Part shown: positions 35,718 through 43,896 of the stretch, piece by piece
Layout: every line of letters starts with the position of its first letter
Position numbering within the stretch: the first letter of the stretch is position 1
Assembly (NCBI GenBank): GCA_934096125.1
Contig: CAKOLB010000002.1
Location: 62,001 to 126,000 of the forward strand
Reading direction: 5' to 3'
Source: an uncultured Bacilli bacterium
GTDB taxonomy: Bacteria > Bacillota_I > Bacilli_A > RF39 > UBA660
DNA: 64,000 nt
Translations under genes and position numbers: made by a program
Notes under the pieces: model-generated
What the model was told of the DNA's origin: nothing
Databases searched by the model: none
The model's input: the letters and a program-made list of their open reading frames with translations, nothing else

Positions 35718-37625
35718 TTATTTAGCCCGGTAGTTATCTTCAAGGGTAAACTCAACATTTTCATTTATCCACTCTTTCCGTGGCTCAACTTTATCCCCCA
35801 TTAGAACTTGAACTCTTTTTTCCGCTAAAGCAGCATCTAAAATGCGGACGCGTATTAAACTTCTCGTTTCAGGGTCCATTGTAGTTTCCCAAAGCTGGTC
35901 TGCATTCATTTCCCCAAGCCCTTTATATCTTTGAATAGTATATTTACCAGTGTTTTCTTCTTTTATCTTCTCAAGCTCTTCATCAGTATAAGCATAATAA
36001 GTTTTTTTACCATAGTCTAGTTTATATAGTGGAGGCATAGCAATAAATAACTTGCCTTTTTCAATTAAGCCTCGCATGTAACGGTAGAAAAATGTTAAAA
36101 GAAGAATTTGAATGTGAGCTCCATCGACATCGGCATCGGTCATGATTATAACCTTGTCATAATTAGAGTCTTCAGCGTCAAAGTCAGCACCAACACCTGC
36201 CCCAATAGTGTGAATTAAGGTATTTATTTCTTCATTTTTTAAAAGTTCTTCCAAACTTGATTTTTCACTATTAATAACTTTTCCTCGCAACGGCAAAATA
36301 GCTTGGAACTTCCGGTCTCTTCCCCCTTTAGCAGAACCACCAGCACTGTCCCCTTCGACTAGAAATAACTCATTTAAACGAGGATTTTTACTTTGAGCTG
36401 GAGCAAGTTTCATCGATAAATTCTTTTCAATTTTGTTTTTATTTTTACCATTTCGAGCTTCTTCCCGTGCTTTTCTGGCTGCTTCTCTTGCTACTTTACT
36501 TTTCATCGCTTTATCTAAAATATTAGATGCGACTTCTTTATTTTCTTCTAGGAAAAACCTTAAAGCTTCATAAGTTATACTTTCGGTAGTGCTACGAGCC
36601 TCAGGTGTTCCCAGTTTACCTTTGGTTTGACCTTCAAATTGTAAAAGTTCTTCGGGAATTTTTAAACTAATAACAGCAGTTAAACCTTCCCGGCAATCAC
36701 TTCCATCTAAAGAGTTGTTTTTCCCTTTAAAGACATTATTATTTTTGGCATACTCATTAAAAGCTTTGGTAATGCCAGTTTTAAACCCAACTTCGTGAGT
36801 TCCCCCATCGACAGTTTTAACATTATTTACAAACGATAAGATATTTTCATTATAGGTATCAGTGTATTGCATGGCAATATCTACTTCAATTCCATTTTTA
36901 CTATTACTAAAATTAATAACTTTATTTAAGGTTTTCTTACCCTCATTCATGTAATCAATAAAGCTTGTTAAACCATTTTCATAATGATACTTGGCACTAA
37001 AGTTGTCTTCTTCATCAATTACTTCAATAGTAAGGCCACTTAGTAAAAAGGCACTTTCTTGCATTCTTTCGGCAATAGTTGTGTAAGAGAAGTTACAGTT
37101 TTTAAAGATTTCCTGGTCTGGCAAAAATTTAACGATTGTTCCAGTTTTATTAGTTTTTCCCACTGTATGAAGTGGAGTTTTAACATGACCACCATTTTCA
37201 AATTCAATCATCGATATTACGCCATCACGATAAATGACAACTTGCATTTCTTTAGATAAGGCATTAACGACACTAGCACCTACCCCATGAAGTCCCCCAG
37301 AAACTTTATAGCCAGCTTCCGAAAACTTACCACCAGCATGCAAAATTGTATATATAACCTCAGGAGTTGATTTTCCAGATTCATGCATCCCAATCGGAAC
37401 ACCACGGCCATTATCGGCAACGGTAATACTTTTATCTTTATTAATTATTACTTTAATATGATTACCATATCCATTTATTACTTCATCGATAGCATTATCC
37501 ACAATTTCCCAGACTAAGTGATGCATCCCTCTTTTATCTGTTGAACCAATGTACATCCCCGGTCTTTTCCGAACTGCCTCTAACCCTTCTAAAATCTTAA
37601 TCGATGTTTCGTCATATTTTGCCAT
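35718..37625 (-). CDS. parE: DNA topoisomerase IV subunit B
   Basis: I start at the ATG at 37625 (MAKYDETSIKILEGLEAVRK), preceded by GAAAGGTGATG; an in-frame upstream extension is not protein-like. The protein is 635 aa. The GHKL ATPase has EIVDNAIDE, DNGRGVP and GGLHGVGASVVNALS. The TOPRIM has LVEGDSAGGSAKGGRDR, TDADVDGAHI and a final YKGLGEMNADQLWETTMDP. It forms topoisomerase IV with ParC 11 bp downstream. Confidence 0.94.
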   Translation of the reverse strand: MAKYDETSIKILEGLEAVRKRPGMYIGSTDKRGMHHLVWEIVDNAIDEVINGYGNHIKVIINKDKSITVADNGRGVPIGMHESGKSTPEVIYTILHAGGKFSEAGYKVSGGLHGVGASVVNALSKEMQVVIYRDGVISMIEFENGGHVKTPLHTVGKTNKTGTIVKFLPDQEIFKNCNFSYTTIAERMQESAFLLSGLTIEVIDEEDNFSAKYHYENGLTSFIDYMNEGKKTLNKVINFSNSKNGIEVDIAMQYTDTYNENILSFVNNVKTVDGGTHEVGFKTGITKAFNEYAKNNNVFKGKNNSLDGSDCREGLTAVISLKIPEELLQFEGQTKGKLGTPEARSTTESITYEALRFFLEENKEVASNILDKAMKSKVAREAARKAREEARNGKNKNKIEKNLSMKLAPAQSKNPRLNELFLVEGDSAGGSAKGGRDRKFQAILPLRGKVINSEKSSLEELLKNEEINTLIHTIGAGVGADFDAEDSNYDKVIIMTDADVDGAHIQILLLTFFYRYMRGLIEKGKLFIAMPPLYKLDYGKKTYYAYTDEELEKIKEENTGKYTIQRYKGLGEMNADQLWETTMDPETRSLIRVRILDAALAEKRVQVLMGDKVEPRKEWINENVEFTLEDNYRAK

Positions 37626-37734
37626 ACTTTCATCACCTTTCTCATTATAACAACACTTTCTCCGTAAAATCAAGAAAAAGGCCCGATAAGTCAAGAAAAA
37701 AATAAAAAGGAAATGCCGGGTATATCGCCGGTGG

Positions 37735-38028
37735 ATGCTTAAAAATGATGTAGATTATAAAGTAACTTTGAAAGCAATTAACAGAAGATTTAATAGAAAG
37801 TTTTATGGAAATGATAATACTGATCTCTCATGGAAATATTGGCTTTTTCCGGTGATAAATACCGATAAAGGTTTAAAGATAATTGATAGATACTTTCAAG
37901 AAACCCTTAGATATTTAGTTACAGGTAAATACAGTAAGAAAAACTATAAAACTCTGCCTTATGAAGTGCTTAAGAAGTGTAATTATAAACCAGTTGTAAA
38001 TGAATATTATAAAGCAAAAAAGATTTAG
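37735..38028 (+). CDS. Small basic protein, unknown function
   Basis: This 97-aa soluble, basic protein (about pI 10 by eye) has RRFNRKFYGN, LSWKYWLFPVINTDKG and YFQETLRYLVTGKYSKKNYK. Two aromatic-basic clusters suggest nucleic-acid or carbohydrate contact, but I recognise no family. It is the only plus-strand gene between parE and prsA. Its stop lies inside a bidirectional terminator. Confidence 0.55.
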   Translation: MLKNDVDYKVTLKAINRRFNRKFYGNDNTDLSWKYWLFPVINTDKGLKIIDRYFQETLRYLVTGKYSKKNYKTLPYEVLKKCNYKPVVNEYYKAKKI

Positions 38029-38054
38029 CTTGTCAAAAAGACTAAATCTTTTTT
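38016..38054. terminator. Bidirectional terminator between convergent genes
   Basis: The 13-bp arms AAAAAAGATTTAG and CTAAATCTTTTTT serve the small basic-protein gene (+) and the ABC exporter permease (-). Confidence 0.85.
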
Positions 38055-39321
38055 AGGAATTTTTAATAGTTTTGCGAACCCTACTCCATACCTTATCATT
38101 TGAATAGTTTAAGATACCATTTTTATAGATTTTCATGCCTTTTTTTAATAGAATGTAGATAAATAAAATCATGATGACTATTGATAATAGCATTTCTGGG
38201 AGAGTTATTTCTCCAATTATATATAAAGTAGGACTTAGAAATGATGATAAAAATGGGATATAGGAAGCGATATGGATAAATGTTGAGCCGTTAAACATCG
38301 AAGCTGTGATGGCAAGGTAATATCCTGCTACACTAATTAGCATAATTGGGGTTTGAAGCTGATTAAAGTCTTCAATGTTGACTGTCATGGATGCAAGGAT
38401 GCCAGAAAGTGTTGCATAAGCAATAAATGATAACACCATTAAGATAAATGTAAGAGGAATAACAATGTATAACTTATCAAGTAAAAATTCTAAGTTTAAA
38501 GAGCTAAATATACTCGTTATGTCACTAATAAGTGAAGTGCCATTTAAAAACTTATGAAGAAGTAAACCAAGAGATGCATAAATTAGTAGTAAAAGGCCTT
38601 CAAAGATAACGAAAATATTACTTGCTAAAACCTTGGATGCTAGATGAAGCTTAGGACTGATATTTGAGATAATTATCTCCATACTTCTGGTGGTTTTTTC
38701 CTCACAAATTTCACCACCAACCATTTGCACAAGAAAGATAACTAACATGAAAAATGGCAAGATAAGTGTTGGAAAAACACTATTCATGACAAGCTCCATA
38801 TTCTCATCGACATTTTTACTATCACTTAAAATATCTCTATCTATCTTAGTTTCTTTAGTTATTTCTGTTAAAAGAGTTGGGTCAATATTTGACTTGATAA
38901 GGCCAAGAGTTGATTTGGTGCTATTTAAAGATGTGATAATTTTTTGATAGATGGTATTATCTATTTTTTCATAACTAGTTATTTTTGCTTCCAAAAAGCC
39001 ATTTTCATCAGCATCAAGACTTATTAGCACCTTTCCTTTATCTAGCTTTTCTGCATCAACATCTTTTTTATATACTTTAATATTTTCATCTTCATCTAAA
39101 GCATTTAAGCTACTTTGAAAAAGCTCATAACCCCCGATATTATCGACAACATAAATTTGGATTTCATCAGAAAAATCACCGCCAAAAAACTTAATTATAC
39201 TATTTATATTAATAAGACACATGATAACAAGAGCTAGAATAATATTAGTAATTAAAAACCATTTTGTTTTAATCTTTTTTTCTAAACTTACCTTCGTTAA
39301 ATACCAAAATTTCTTTTTCAT
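38053..39321 (-). CDS. NatB-like ABC exporter permease
   Basis: This 422-aa protein has an N-terminal helix, a large extracytoplasmic domain (about 50-180) and five or six C-terminal helices. EKTTRSMEIIISNISPK...HLASKVL is the conserved coupling segment of NatB/YhaP/ABC-2_3 permeases. It overlaps the ATPase gene by four bases. It possibly exports sodium or a toxic metabolite, judging by family only. Confidence 0.85.
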   Translation of the reverse strand: MKKKFWYLTKVSLEKKIKTKWFLITNIILALVIMCLININSIIKFFGGDFSDEIQIYVVDNIGGYELFQSSLNALDEDENIKVYKKDVDAEKLDKGKVLISLDADENGFLEAKITSYEKIDNTIYQKIITSLNSTKSTLGLIKSNIDPTLLTEITKETKIDRDILSDSKNVDENMELVMNSVFPTLILPFFMLVIFLVQMVGGEICEEKTTRSMEIIISNISPKLHLASKVLASNIFVIFEGLLLLIYASLGLLLHKFLNGTSLISDITSIFSSLNLEFLLDKLYIVIPLTFILMVLSFIAYATLSGILASMTVNIEDFNQLQTPIMLISVAGYYLAITASMFNGSTFIHIASYIPFLSSFLSPTLYIIGEITLPEMLLSIVIMILFIYILLKKGMKIYKNGILNYSNDKVWSRVRKTIKNS

Positions 39322-40211
39322 TTTGCCCCTCCAACATAATGGATAAATATATCATTTAAACTAGCATCATCCACAGTAAACTTATGAACCTTATACTTTT
39401 TGACTGCATTAAAGACTTCATCTGCTACCTCATCTTTGGCTACTTGCAAAGTAATTTCTCCATTTTTCTCTTCGCAGCTTAATACACCATCAATTTTGGT
39501 AAGAACCCGAGCTTTTAAGTTGTCTGCTTTAACAACAATAGTTTTTTTCGCATAATCTTTTTTGATATCACTTATTTTGCCACTTACTATAGCTTTTCCT
39601 TTAACTAAAATAAGCATCTTTTCACAAAAATCTTCAATATACTGCATCTGATGAGAGGAAAAGATAATCGTGCATCCCTCTTTTTGCATCTTTTTAATAG
39701 CCTTTTTAATTAACTTTACATTGATTGGGTCAAGACCACTAAAGGGCTCATCAAGTATCAAAAGCTTGGGATTATTAATTAGTGCGGATATCACCTGAAT
39801 TTTTTGCTGATTTCCTTTAGATAACTCTTTAATAAGTTTATATTTATAGTCCTTTATGTTAAATTCTTCTAACCAGTAGTCAATTTGTTTATCGATTGTT
39901 TTTTCATCCATAGATTTTAAAACGCCATAAAACTTTAACATCTTTTCAACCGTTAGTTTCGTTAAAAGACTTCTTTCTTCTGTGACAAAACTTATTTTAT
40001 CGCAAGTTCTATAATCTATTTTTTCTTCATTAAAAGTTATTTCCCCCTCGCTTGCTTCTAAAAGGCCAACAATCATTCTAAAGGTTGTGGTTTTACCTGC
40101 CCCATTTTCCCCGAGAAGGCCAAATATTTCTCCTGGCTTAACAGTAAAAGATAAATTATCAACAGCTTTAAATTTACCATAGTACTTAGTTACATTTTTT
40201 ACCCTTAACAT
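39318..40211 (-). CDS. NatA-like ABC exporter ATPase
   Basis: This 297-aa protein has Walker A GENGAGKTT, signature LSKGNQQKIQVI, Walker B LLILDEPFSGLDP and H-loop FSSHQMQYIE. A C-terminal DUF4162-like extension ends VDDASLNDIFIHYVGG. It is coupled to the permease by a four-base overlap. Confidence 0.92.
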   Translation of the reverse strand: MLRVKNVTKYYGKFKAVDNLSFTVKPGEIFGLLGENGAGKTTTFRMIVGLLEASEGEITFNEEKIDYRTCDKISFVTEERSLLTKLTVEKMLKFYGVLKSMDEKTIDKQIDYWLEEFNIKDYKYKLIKELSKGNQQKIQVISALINNPKLLILDEPFSGLDPINVKLIKKAIKKMQKEGCTIIFSSHQMQYIEDFCEKMLILVKGKAIVSGKISDIKKDYAKKTIVVKADNLKARVLTKIDGVLSCEEKNGEITLQVAKDEVADEVFNAVKKYKVHKFTVDDASLNDIFIHYVGGAK

Positions 40212-40268
40212 ATATACCTCTTTTCCTTAATACAAGTATATCTTAAAACGCAAAAAAAAGAAACATCC

Positions 40269-40397
40269 TTAGTAGAATGCTCCTCCCCAAATGATTGCGA
40301 GTAAAATGAATAATATTAAAACTATAAATGCATAGCTGGCTGTAAAACCATTACCATTATTACTCATTTCATCTCCATGCTTTTTACAACAACTCAT
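40269..40397 (-). CDS. YjcZ/SscA-like sporulation mini-protein 1
   Basis: This 42-aa ORF reads MSCCKKHGDEMSNNG then NGFTASYAFIVLILFILLAI and IWGGAFY. A Gly-rich start followed by FxxIVxLFILLxIIxGxxFY is the YjcZ family, which includes the small spore-coat assembly protein SscA. An AGGAGG site precedes the ATG. It follows a second member upstream. Confidence 0.75.
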   Translation of the reverse strand: MSCCKKHGDEMSNNGNGFTASYAFIVLILFILLAIIWGGAFY

Positions 40398-40424
40398 ATA
40401 TATACCTCCTTAAAATTTATATGA

Positions 40425-40511
40425 TTAGATAAAAGCCCCGACAATGATTATTAGAAGAATAAATAGTACCAAAATAATTGCAGCGCCTAGGCCATTTCCA
40501 CATTGATTCAT
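40425..40511 (-). CDS. YjcZ/SscA-like sporulation mini-protein 2
   Basis: This 28-aa ORF begins MNQCGNGLGAAIILVLFILL and ends with IIVGAFI, with a GGAGGAAAG site upstream. It is the minimal YjcZ form. It lies 27 bp upstream of the first one on the same strand. Both are below usual gene-caller limits. Confidence 0.75.
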   Translation of the reverse strand: MNQCGNGLGAAIILVLFILLIIIVGAFI

Positions 40512-40595
40512 AAACTTTCCTCCTTTATAAGTCTTTTCAATATTATTGTATGGCTCTAAAAAATAATTGTGAGGGCATTAAATCTAGAAATTTTC

Positions 40596-40624
40596 TTGTA
40601 CTTAAAGAAAATAATTGTTATAAT
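40596..40624 (+). promoter_or_regulatory. Sigma-A promoter of prsA
   Basis: TTGTAC and TATAAT are spaced by 17 bp, with TG of an extended -10, 20 bp upstream of the prsA start. Confidence 0.7.
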
Positions 40625-40644
40625 ACTTGCGAGGAGAAATGAAA

Positions 40645-41697
40645 ATGAAGAAAAAAATAATTGGTTTATGTGTTATTATGCTTCTAGCTGGAGGTTGTGG
40701 AAAAGTTCCTAAACTGGAAAATGGTCAAGAAGCTGTGGTAAGTTTTGAAAATGGGGATAAGATAAGTGTTGATGACTTTTATAATAAGATAAAAGATGAT
40801 TTTGGACTTGATACTTTAGTAACAATGGTAGATACTTATATTTGTGAAAAAGAATTTAAAGATTACAAAGATACGGCGAAGAAGAATGCTCAAGCTTATA
40901 TTGATGCCTTTATTGAACAATATGGTAGTAAAGAAAAGTTTTTAGAAGCTTTACAAAGTCAAACAAGTTATCAAACAATTGAAGCCTATCAAGATTATAT
41001 GTATCTTGCAAACTTACAAAGTCATGCAATTGATGAATATTCAAAAGAACAAATAACAGATGAAGAAATAGAAAAGTATTATAATGAAGAAGCAATTGGA
41101 GATATGGAAATTAGTCATATTCTTATTACATCTGATGTAAAAAAAGATGCTAGTGATGATGATAAGAAAAAGGCTGAAGAAACTGCGAAAAAGAAAGCTG
41201 AAGAAGTAATTGAAAAGTTAAATACTGCGAAGAAAAATGGGGAAAATATTACTAAAACATTTACTAGTTTAGCTAAAGAGTACTCAAAAGATGATGATAC
41301 TAAGAATAAAGGTGGTGCACTTGGCAAAATTAATTATGGAGACTTAGACAGTAACTATGATGAATTAATTGATGCTGCAAAGAATTTAAAAGATGGTGAA
41401 TACTCTACAAGTGTTATTACAACTGAGTTAGGTTATCATGTTATCTTAAAGACAAAAAGTTATGAAAAAGAGAAACTTGAAAATATAAAAGAAGAAATTA
41501 GAGAAACACTTGGAAAGAGATATGCTGAAAATAATAAGAATAGTTTAGGACTTACAGCTTTACAACACTATAGAAAAAAATATGGTATGGAAATTCAAGA
41601 TAAAGAAATGAAGAAACAATATTCAAATTATATTCAAAATGCTCTTGCAAGTGTCAATAGCAGTAGTACTTCATCTAGTGATAGTTCAAGCAATTAA
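40645..41697 (+). CDS. prsA: PrsA foldase lipoprotein (parvulin PPIase)
   Basis: I choose the ATG at 40645 (MKKKIIGLCVIMLLAGGC), eight bases from GAGGAG. The lipobox LAGGC gives a membrane-anchored lipoprotein of about 350 aa. The parvulin domain begins MEISHILITSD and contains FTSLAKEYSKDD, GGALGKINYGD and ELGYHVILKTKSY. A Ser-rich tail ends the protein. PrsA assists folding of secreted proteins at the outer membrane face and helps PBPs. It has its own promoter and terminator. Confidence 0.92.
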   Translation: MKKKIIGLCVIMLLAGGCGKVPKLENGQEAVVSFENGDKISVDDFYNKIKDDFGLDTLVTMVDTYICEKEFKDYKDTAKKNAQAYIDAFIEQYGSKEKFLEALQSQTSYQTIEAYQDYMYLANLQSHAIDEYSKEQITDEEIEKYYNEEAIGDMEISHILITSDVKKDASDDDKKKAEETAKKKAEEVIEKLNTAKKNGENITKTFTSLAKEYSKDDDTKNKGGALGKINYGDLDSNYDELIDAAKNLKDGEYSTSVITTELGYHVILKTKSYEKEKLENIKEEIRETLGKRYAENNKNSLGLTALQHYRKKYGMEIQDKEMKKQYSNYIQNALASVNSSSTSSSDSSSN

Positions 41698-41727
41698 AAA
41701 AATTGAGTTGTTACGCTCAATTTTTTT
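41696..41727 (+). terminator. Terminator of prsA
   Basis: The stem AAAAATTGAG/CTCAATTTTT is followed by a T run just after the stop codon. The A run on the other side may also serve the convergent coat gene. Confidence 0.85.
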
Positions 41728-41730
41728 GTT

Positions 41731-42177
41731 TTAGCATAAACAGTCTACATATGTATCTGATAAGCATCGAATGCAACATAGGCAACTGCAGTCCATTGTG
41801 AAGAATACGTTAGTTGCTGCATAAGGATATATGCTAGCTTCATCAGTATTATCTGCTAAAACTCTAAAGGTACAACAATTTCCTTCAATCTTCTCTACTC
41901 TAAATACATTAGAACATGTTGATGTTACGCTCTGACCTTCACAACCGATGGTTGAATCTTTAGTTATTGGCATGCTAAATGGTACTCCATTTCCTGCACA
42001 AGTATATAACATAACTGGTCTAGTATTACATATTAAACAATTTGTTCCCCCACCAAGCACTGGTCTATCGCAAGTTTGTAAGCAATTGTCTGGACAAGCA
42101 TTTTCTTGAAGTACTAAAATTACACAAAGAATTTCATTGATGCAGTTGCCAGTTTTATTATTACTTTGATTATTCAT
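41731..42177 (-). CDS. CotY/CotZ-family spore coat protein
   Basis: This 148-aa cysteine-rich protein has about 20 Cys. It has CINEILCVILVLQENACPDNC, the N-terminal CotZ/CotY pattern, then CDRPVLGG, FRVEKIEGNCCTFRVL and CSCLCCIRCLSDTYVDCLC. CotY and CotZ form the crust of the Bacillus spore coat by disulfide cross-linking. It is monocistronic, convergent with prsA. Confidence 0.85.
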   Translation of the reverse strand: MNNQSNNKTGNCINEILCVILVLQENACPDNCLQTCDRPVLGGGTNCLICNTRPVMLYTCAGNGVPFSMPITKDSTIGCEGQSVTSTCSNVFRVEKIEGNCCTFRVLADNTDEASIYPYAATNVFFTMDCSCLCCIRCLSDTYVDCLC

Positions 42178-42245
42178 AAACTTTCACCCTTTCATGTACT
42201 TTCATTATTAATTTATGAAAAAGAGAAAAAAGAGTGTATGCTAAC

Positions 42246-42286
42246 AGGTCAAAGACTATGAATTTATTTTTTCATGTCCTTGACCT
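42246..42286. other. Hairpin downstream of toxN
   Basis: AGGTCAAAGAC and GTCCTTGACCT form an 11-bp stem with one mismatch around a 19-base loop. It lies 70 bp beyond the toxN stop, but no T run follows, so it could be an RNA-processing or stabilising structure or an operator. Nothing else is recognised in 42178-42356. Confidence 0.35.
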
Positions 42287-42356
42287 GGTCAATTTGTTAA
42301 ATTTCCACTGGATTGTCATTCGCACCAATCATAAGCGTAAACATTTACTAAATCAC

Positions 42357-42899
42357 CTAAATATCAACATCAATATCCTCTTCATTGCTTCCAAAAATGT
42401 TATTTTGATTTTCTATATAATCTTTGCACTTGTTTTCTAGCAATTTAAAATCACAACATCTTTCTTTAACTTTTTCAGGTAAGTATCCTTTATTATATTG
42501 TAATGTAAAATGTCTAATTTTTGCAAATAAATCCTTCTTATGATTATTAATAAATGTAGTCTGGTCTTCAACTAATGTTTTATATTTTTCATCGGTAATC
42601 GTCGGCAAGACTTCGGTAATACACTCAATTGGGGTCGGTATCATGTTATTAATATTTATAATTCCTAACTCACCATTTTTAATTTTGAATATATCAACTG
42701 CCTTACTACTCATTTTTAAATGCTTCAGTTTTGGACTAGATAATGGTGCAAAATAATTTAATTCATTAAATGTATAAACTACACCTATATATGGTCGTGT
42801 CATTTTTTTATTATATGCCACTTTAGAATCATATTTTCGTAAATAATTGATATAGTTCTCATCTAAATAATATATTTTTAAACTTTTTGTCATAATCAT
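42357..42899 (-). CDS. toxN: Type III toxin ToxN/AbiQ-family endoribonuclease
   Basis: This protein is about 180 aa. It starts MIMTKSLKIYYLDENYINYL, with conserved ToxN blocks RPYIGVVYTFNELNYFAPLS, SPKLKHLKM, IFKIKNGELGIININNMIP and FTLQYNKGYL. ToxN/AbiQ cuts RNA, including its own repeat RNA, and is held inactive by ToxI pseudoknots. Upstream lie a hairpin and three 36-nt repeats, the hallmark layout. TAGGAG is at 4 or 10 bases from two candidate ATGs (42899, 42893). Confidence 0.92.
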   Translation of the reverse strand: MIMTKSLKIYYLDENYINYLRKYDSKVAYNKKMTRPYIGVVYTFNELNYFAPLSSPKLKHLKMSSKAVDIFKIKNGELGIININNMIPTPIECITEVLPTITDEKYKTLVEDQTTFINNHKKDLFAKIRHFTLQYNKGYLPEKVKERCCDFKLLENKCKDYIENQNNIFGSNEEDIDVDI

Positions 42900-42908
42900 C
42901 AAACTCCT

Positions 42909-42939
42909 AAAACAAAAGCTAGGAAGTTACCCTAGCTTA
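42909..42939 (-). terminator. Attenuating terminator between ToxI repeats and toxN
   Basis: On the minus strand AAGCTAGG-GTAACTT-CCTAGCTT is followed by TTGTTTT. Type III loci place such a leaky terminator here, so that antitoxin RNA exceeds toxin mRNA. Confidence 0.85.
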
Positions 42940-42940
42940 C

Positions 42941-43048
42941 TTTTTTTACTCCCTACTATGGCAAGGGTATTCCAACTTTTTTTACTCCCTACTACGGCAA
43001 GGGTATTCCAACTTTTTTTACTCCCTACTATGGCAAGGGTATTCCAAC
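42941..43048 (-). ncRNA. toxI: ToxI antitoxin RNA: three tandem 36-nt repeats
   Basis: Three contiguous 36-bp units run from 42941, 42977 and 43013. They are identical except for one C/T change in the middle copy (ACTACGGC against ACTATGGC). On the minus strand each unit reads GTTGGAATACCCTTGCC then ATAGTAGGGAGT and an A run. CCCT...AGGG can pair, as expected for a ToxI pseudoknot. A TATAAT box for the minus strand lies at 43078-43083 without a clear -35. Direct contiguity without spacers excludes CRISPR. Confidence 0.9.
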
Positions 43049-43178
43049 TTTTTATGAAACATTGCTGTTTCTTTGTTATTATATGAAGTTTCCCTCATTT
43101 AATACATATATAATGTACCACATTTCTCAGCATTTGTAAATATCTTACAATTTTATTTAGTGTGCTAAAAGTTAGTGA

Positions 43179-43206
43179 TTTACTTTTTTGAGATATTTGT
43201 TATAAT
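43179..43206 (+). promoter_or_regulatory. Candidate promoter of the EIIB-like gene
   Basis: TTTACT and TATAAT are spaced by 16 bp, with TTTG before the -10, 16 bp upstream of the gene at 43222. Confidence 0.55.
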
Positions 43207-43221
43207 TAGATTGGTGATAGA

Positions 43222-43539
43222 ATGCAAACATGGTTACAATATTTGATAATTGCAGCTTTTTTAATAATTATTTCTCTAGTGATTGTTAAGCTTTCAAAAA
43301 GAGATTTTAATGTTGAAGCTAATAAATTAATTACTTACCTTGGTGGTAAAGATAATATTATTAATGCGGAATGTAACATGAGTAGATTAAAAATTATTTT
43401 AAAAGATGTAAAGCTTGCGAATAAGGAAGGCATCCAAAAGCTTGGGGCTAAAGGAATTGTGGAAATTGATAACCAGCTGAAAATTATATTTGATAAAAAT
43501 GCCAAACAATTAAAAAAGTATATTGAAGATTTACTATAA
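43222..43539 (+). CDS. Membrane-anchored orphan PTS EIIB-like domain protein
   Basis: This 105-aa protein has one N-terminal membrane helix (6-24), then a glucose-type EIIB fold pattern: KLITYLGGKDNIINAECNMS, RLKIILKDVK, IQKLGAKGIVEIDNQLKII. The phosphorylatable cysteine of EIIB (normally in the D-A-C-x-T-R-L motif) is present as C in AECNMSRL. There is no EIIC or EIIA nearby. It may be a regulatory or vestigial domain. Confidence 0.65.
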   Translation: MQTWLQYLIIAAFLIIISLVIVKLSKRDFNVEANKLITYLGGKDNIINAECNMSRLKIILKDVKLANKEGIQKLGAKGIVEIDNQLKIIFDKNAKQLKKYIEDLL

Positions 43540-43550
43540 TATACTTTTTT
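43512..43550. terminator. Bidirectional terminator at the EIIB-like gene end
   Basis: The arms AAAAAAGTATATT and AATATACTTTTTT overlap the final codons of the EIIB-like gene and the stop of the convergent small gene. Confidence 0.8.
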
Positions 43551-43840
43551 TATTGCTTACTGATATCTATAATATCTGATATTTTAATAAGTTTACCATC
43601 CATAGTTAGTAAATGAAGACTTGTTTTGCCAACGATTGTTTCGGTGACTGTTTCCCCTGGAAGTGTAATATTTACTTTACTTTTATAAACATGATTTTTA
43701 CTGGCAAATATTTCATCTATTTTTTTGTTTATATCCTTAGGAGAATATATACTCTTTTTAGCACTAGAGCGATAATCATTTTGAAAGTTATCTAACTTTT
43801 TAGTTATTGGACTAGCATAAATATGTGGTAATTTTTCCAT
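43550..43840 (-). CDS. Small protein of unknown function
   Basis: This 96-aa soluble protein has no cysteine. The N-half is basic and helical (KKLDNFQNDYRSSAKKS). The C-half is a short beta-rich part (VNITLPGETVTETIVGKTSL) that could be a small barrel. It is divergent from the SEDS gene. No family is recognised. Confidence 0.5.
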   Translation of the reverse strand: MEKLPHIYASPITKKLDNFQNDYRSSAKKSIYSPKDINKKIDEIFASKNHVYKSKVNITLPGETVTETIVGKTSLHLLTMDGKLIKISDIIDISKQ

Positions 43841-43896
43841 TTTAACACCTCGTTATATTTTATGTTATTTTTAGAAAAATAGCTCATACTAAGAGT

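Noticed and set aside
33214..37625. gyrA/gyrB instead of parC/parE
   Set aside because: The A subunit's C-terminal domain lacks a GyrA box, and the B-then-A order with a small gap fits parE-parC. Confidence is high but not absolute without a search.
42941..43048. Three 36-bp repeats as a CRISPR array
   Set aside because: The units are directly contiguous with no spacers, there are no cas genes, and a ToxN gene with a terminator follows. This is ToxI.
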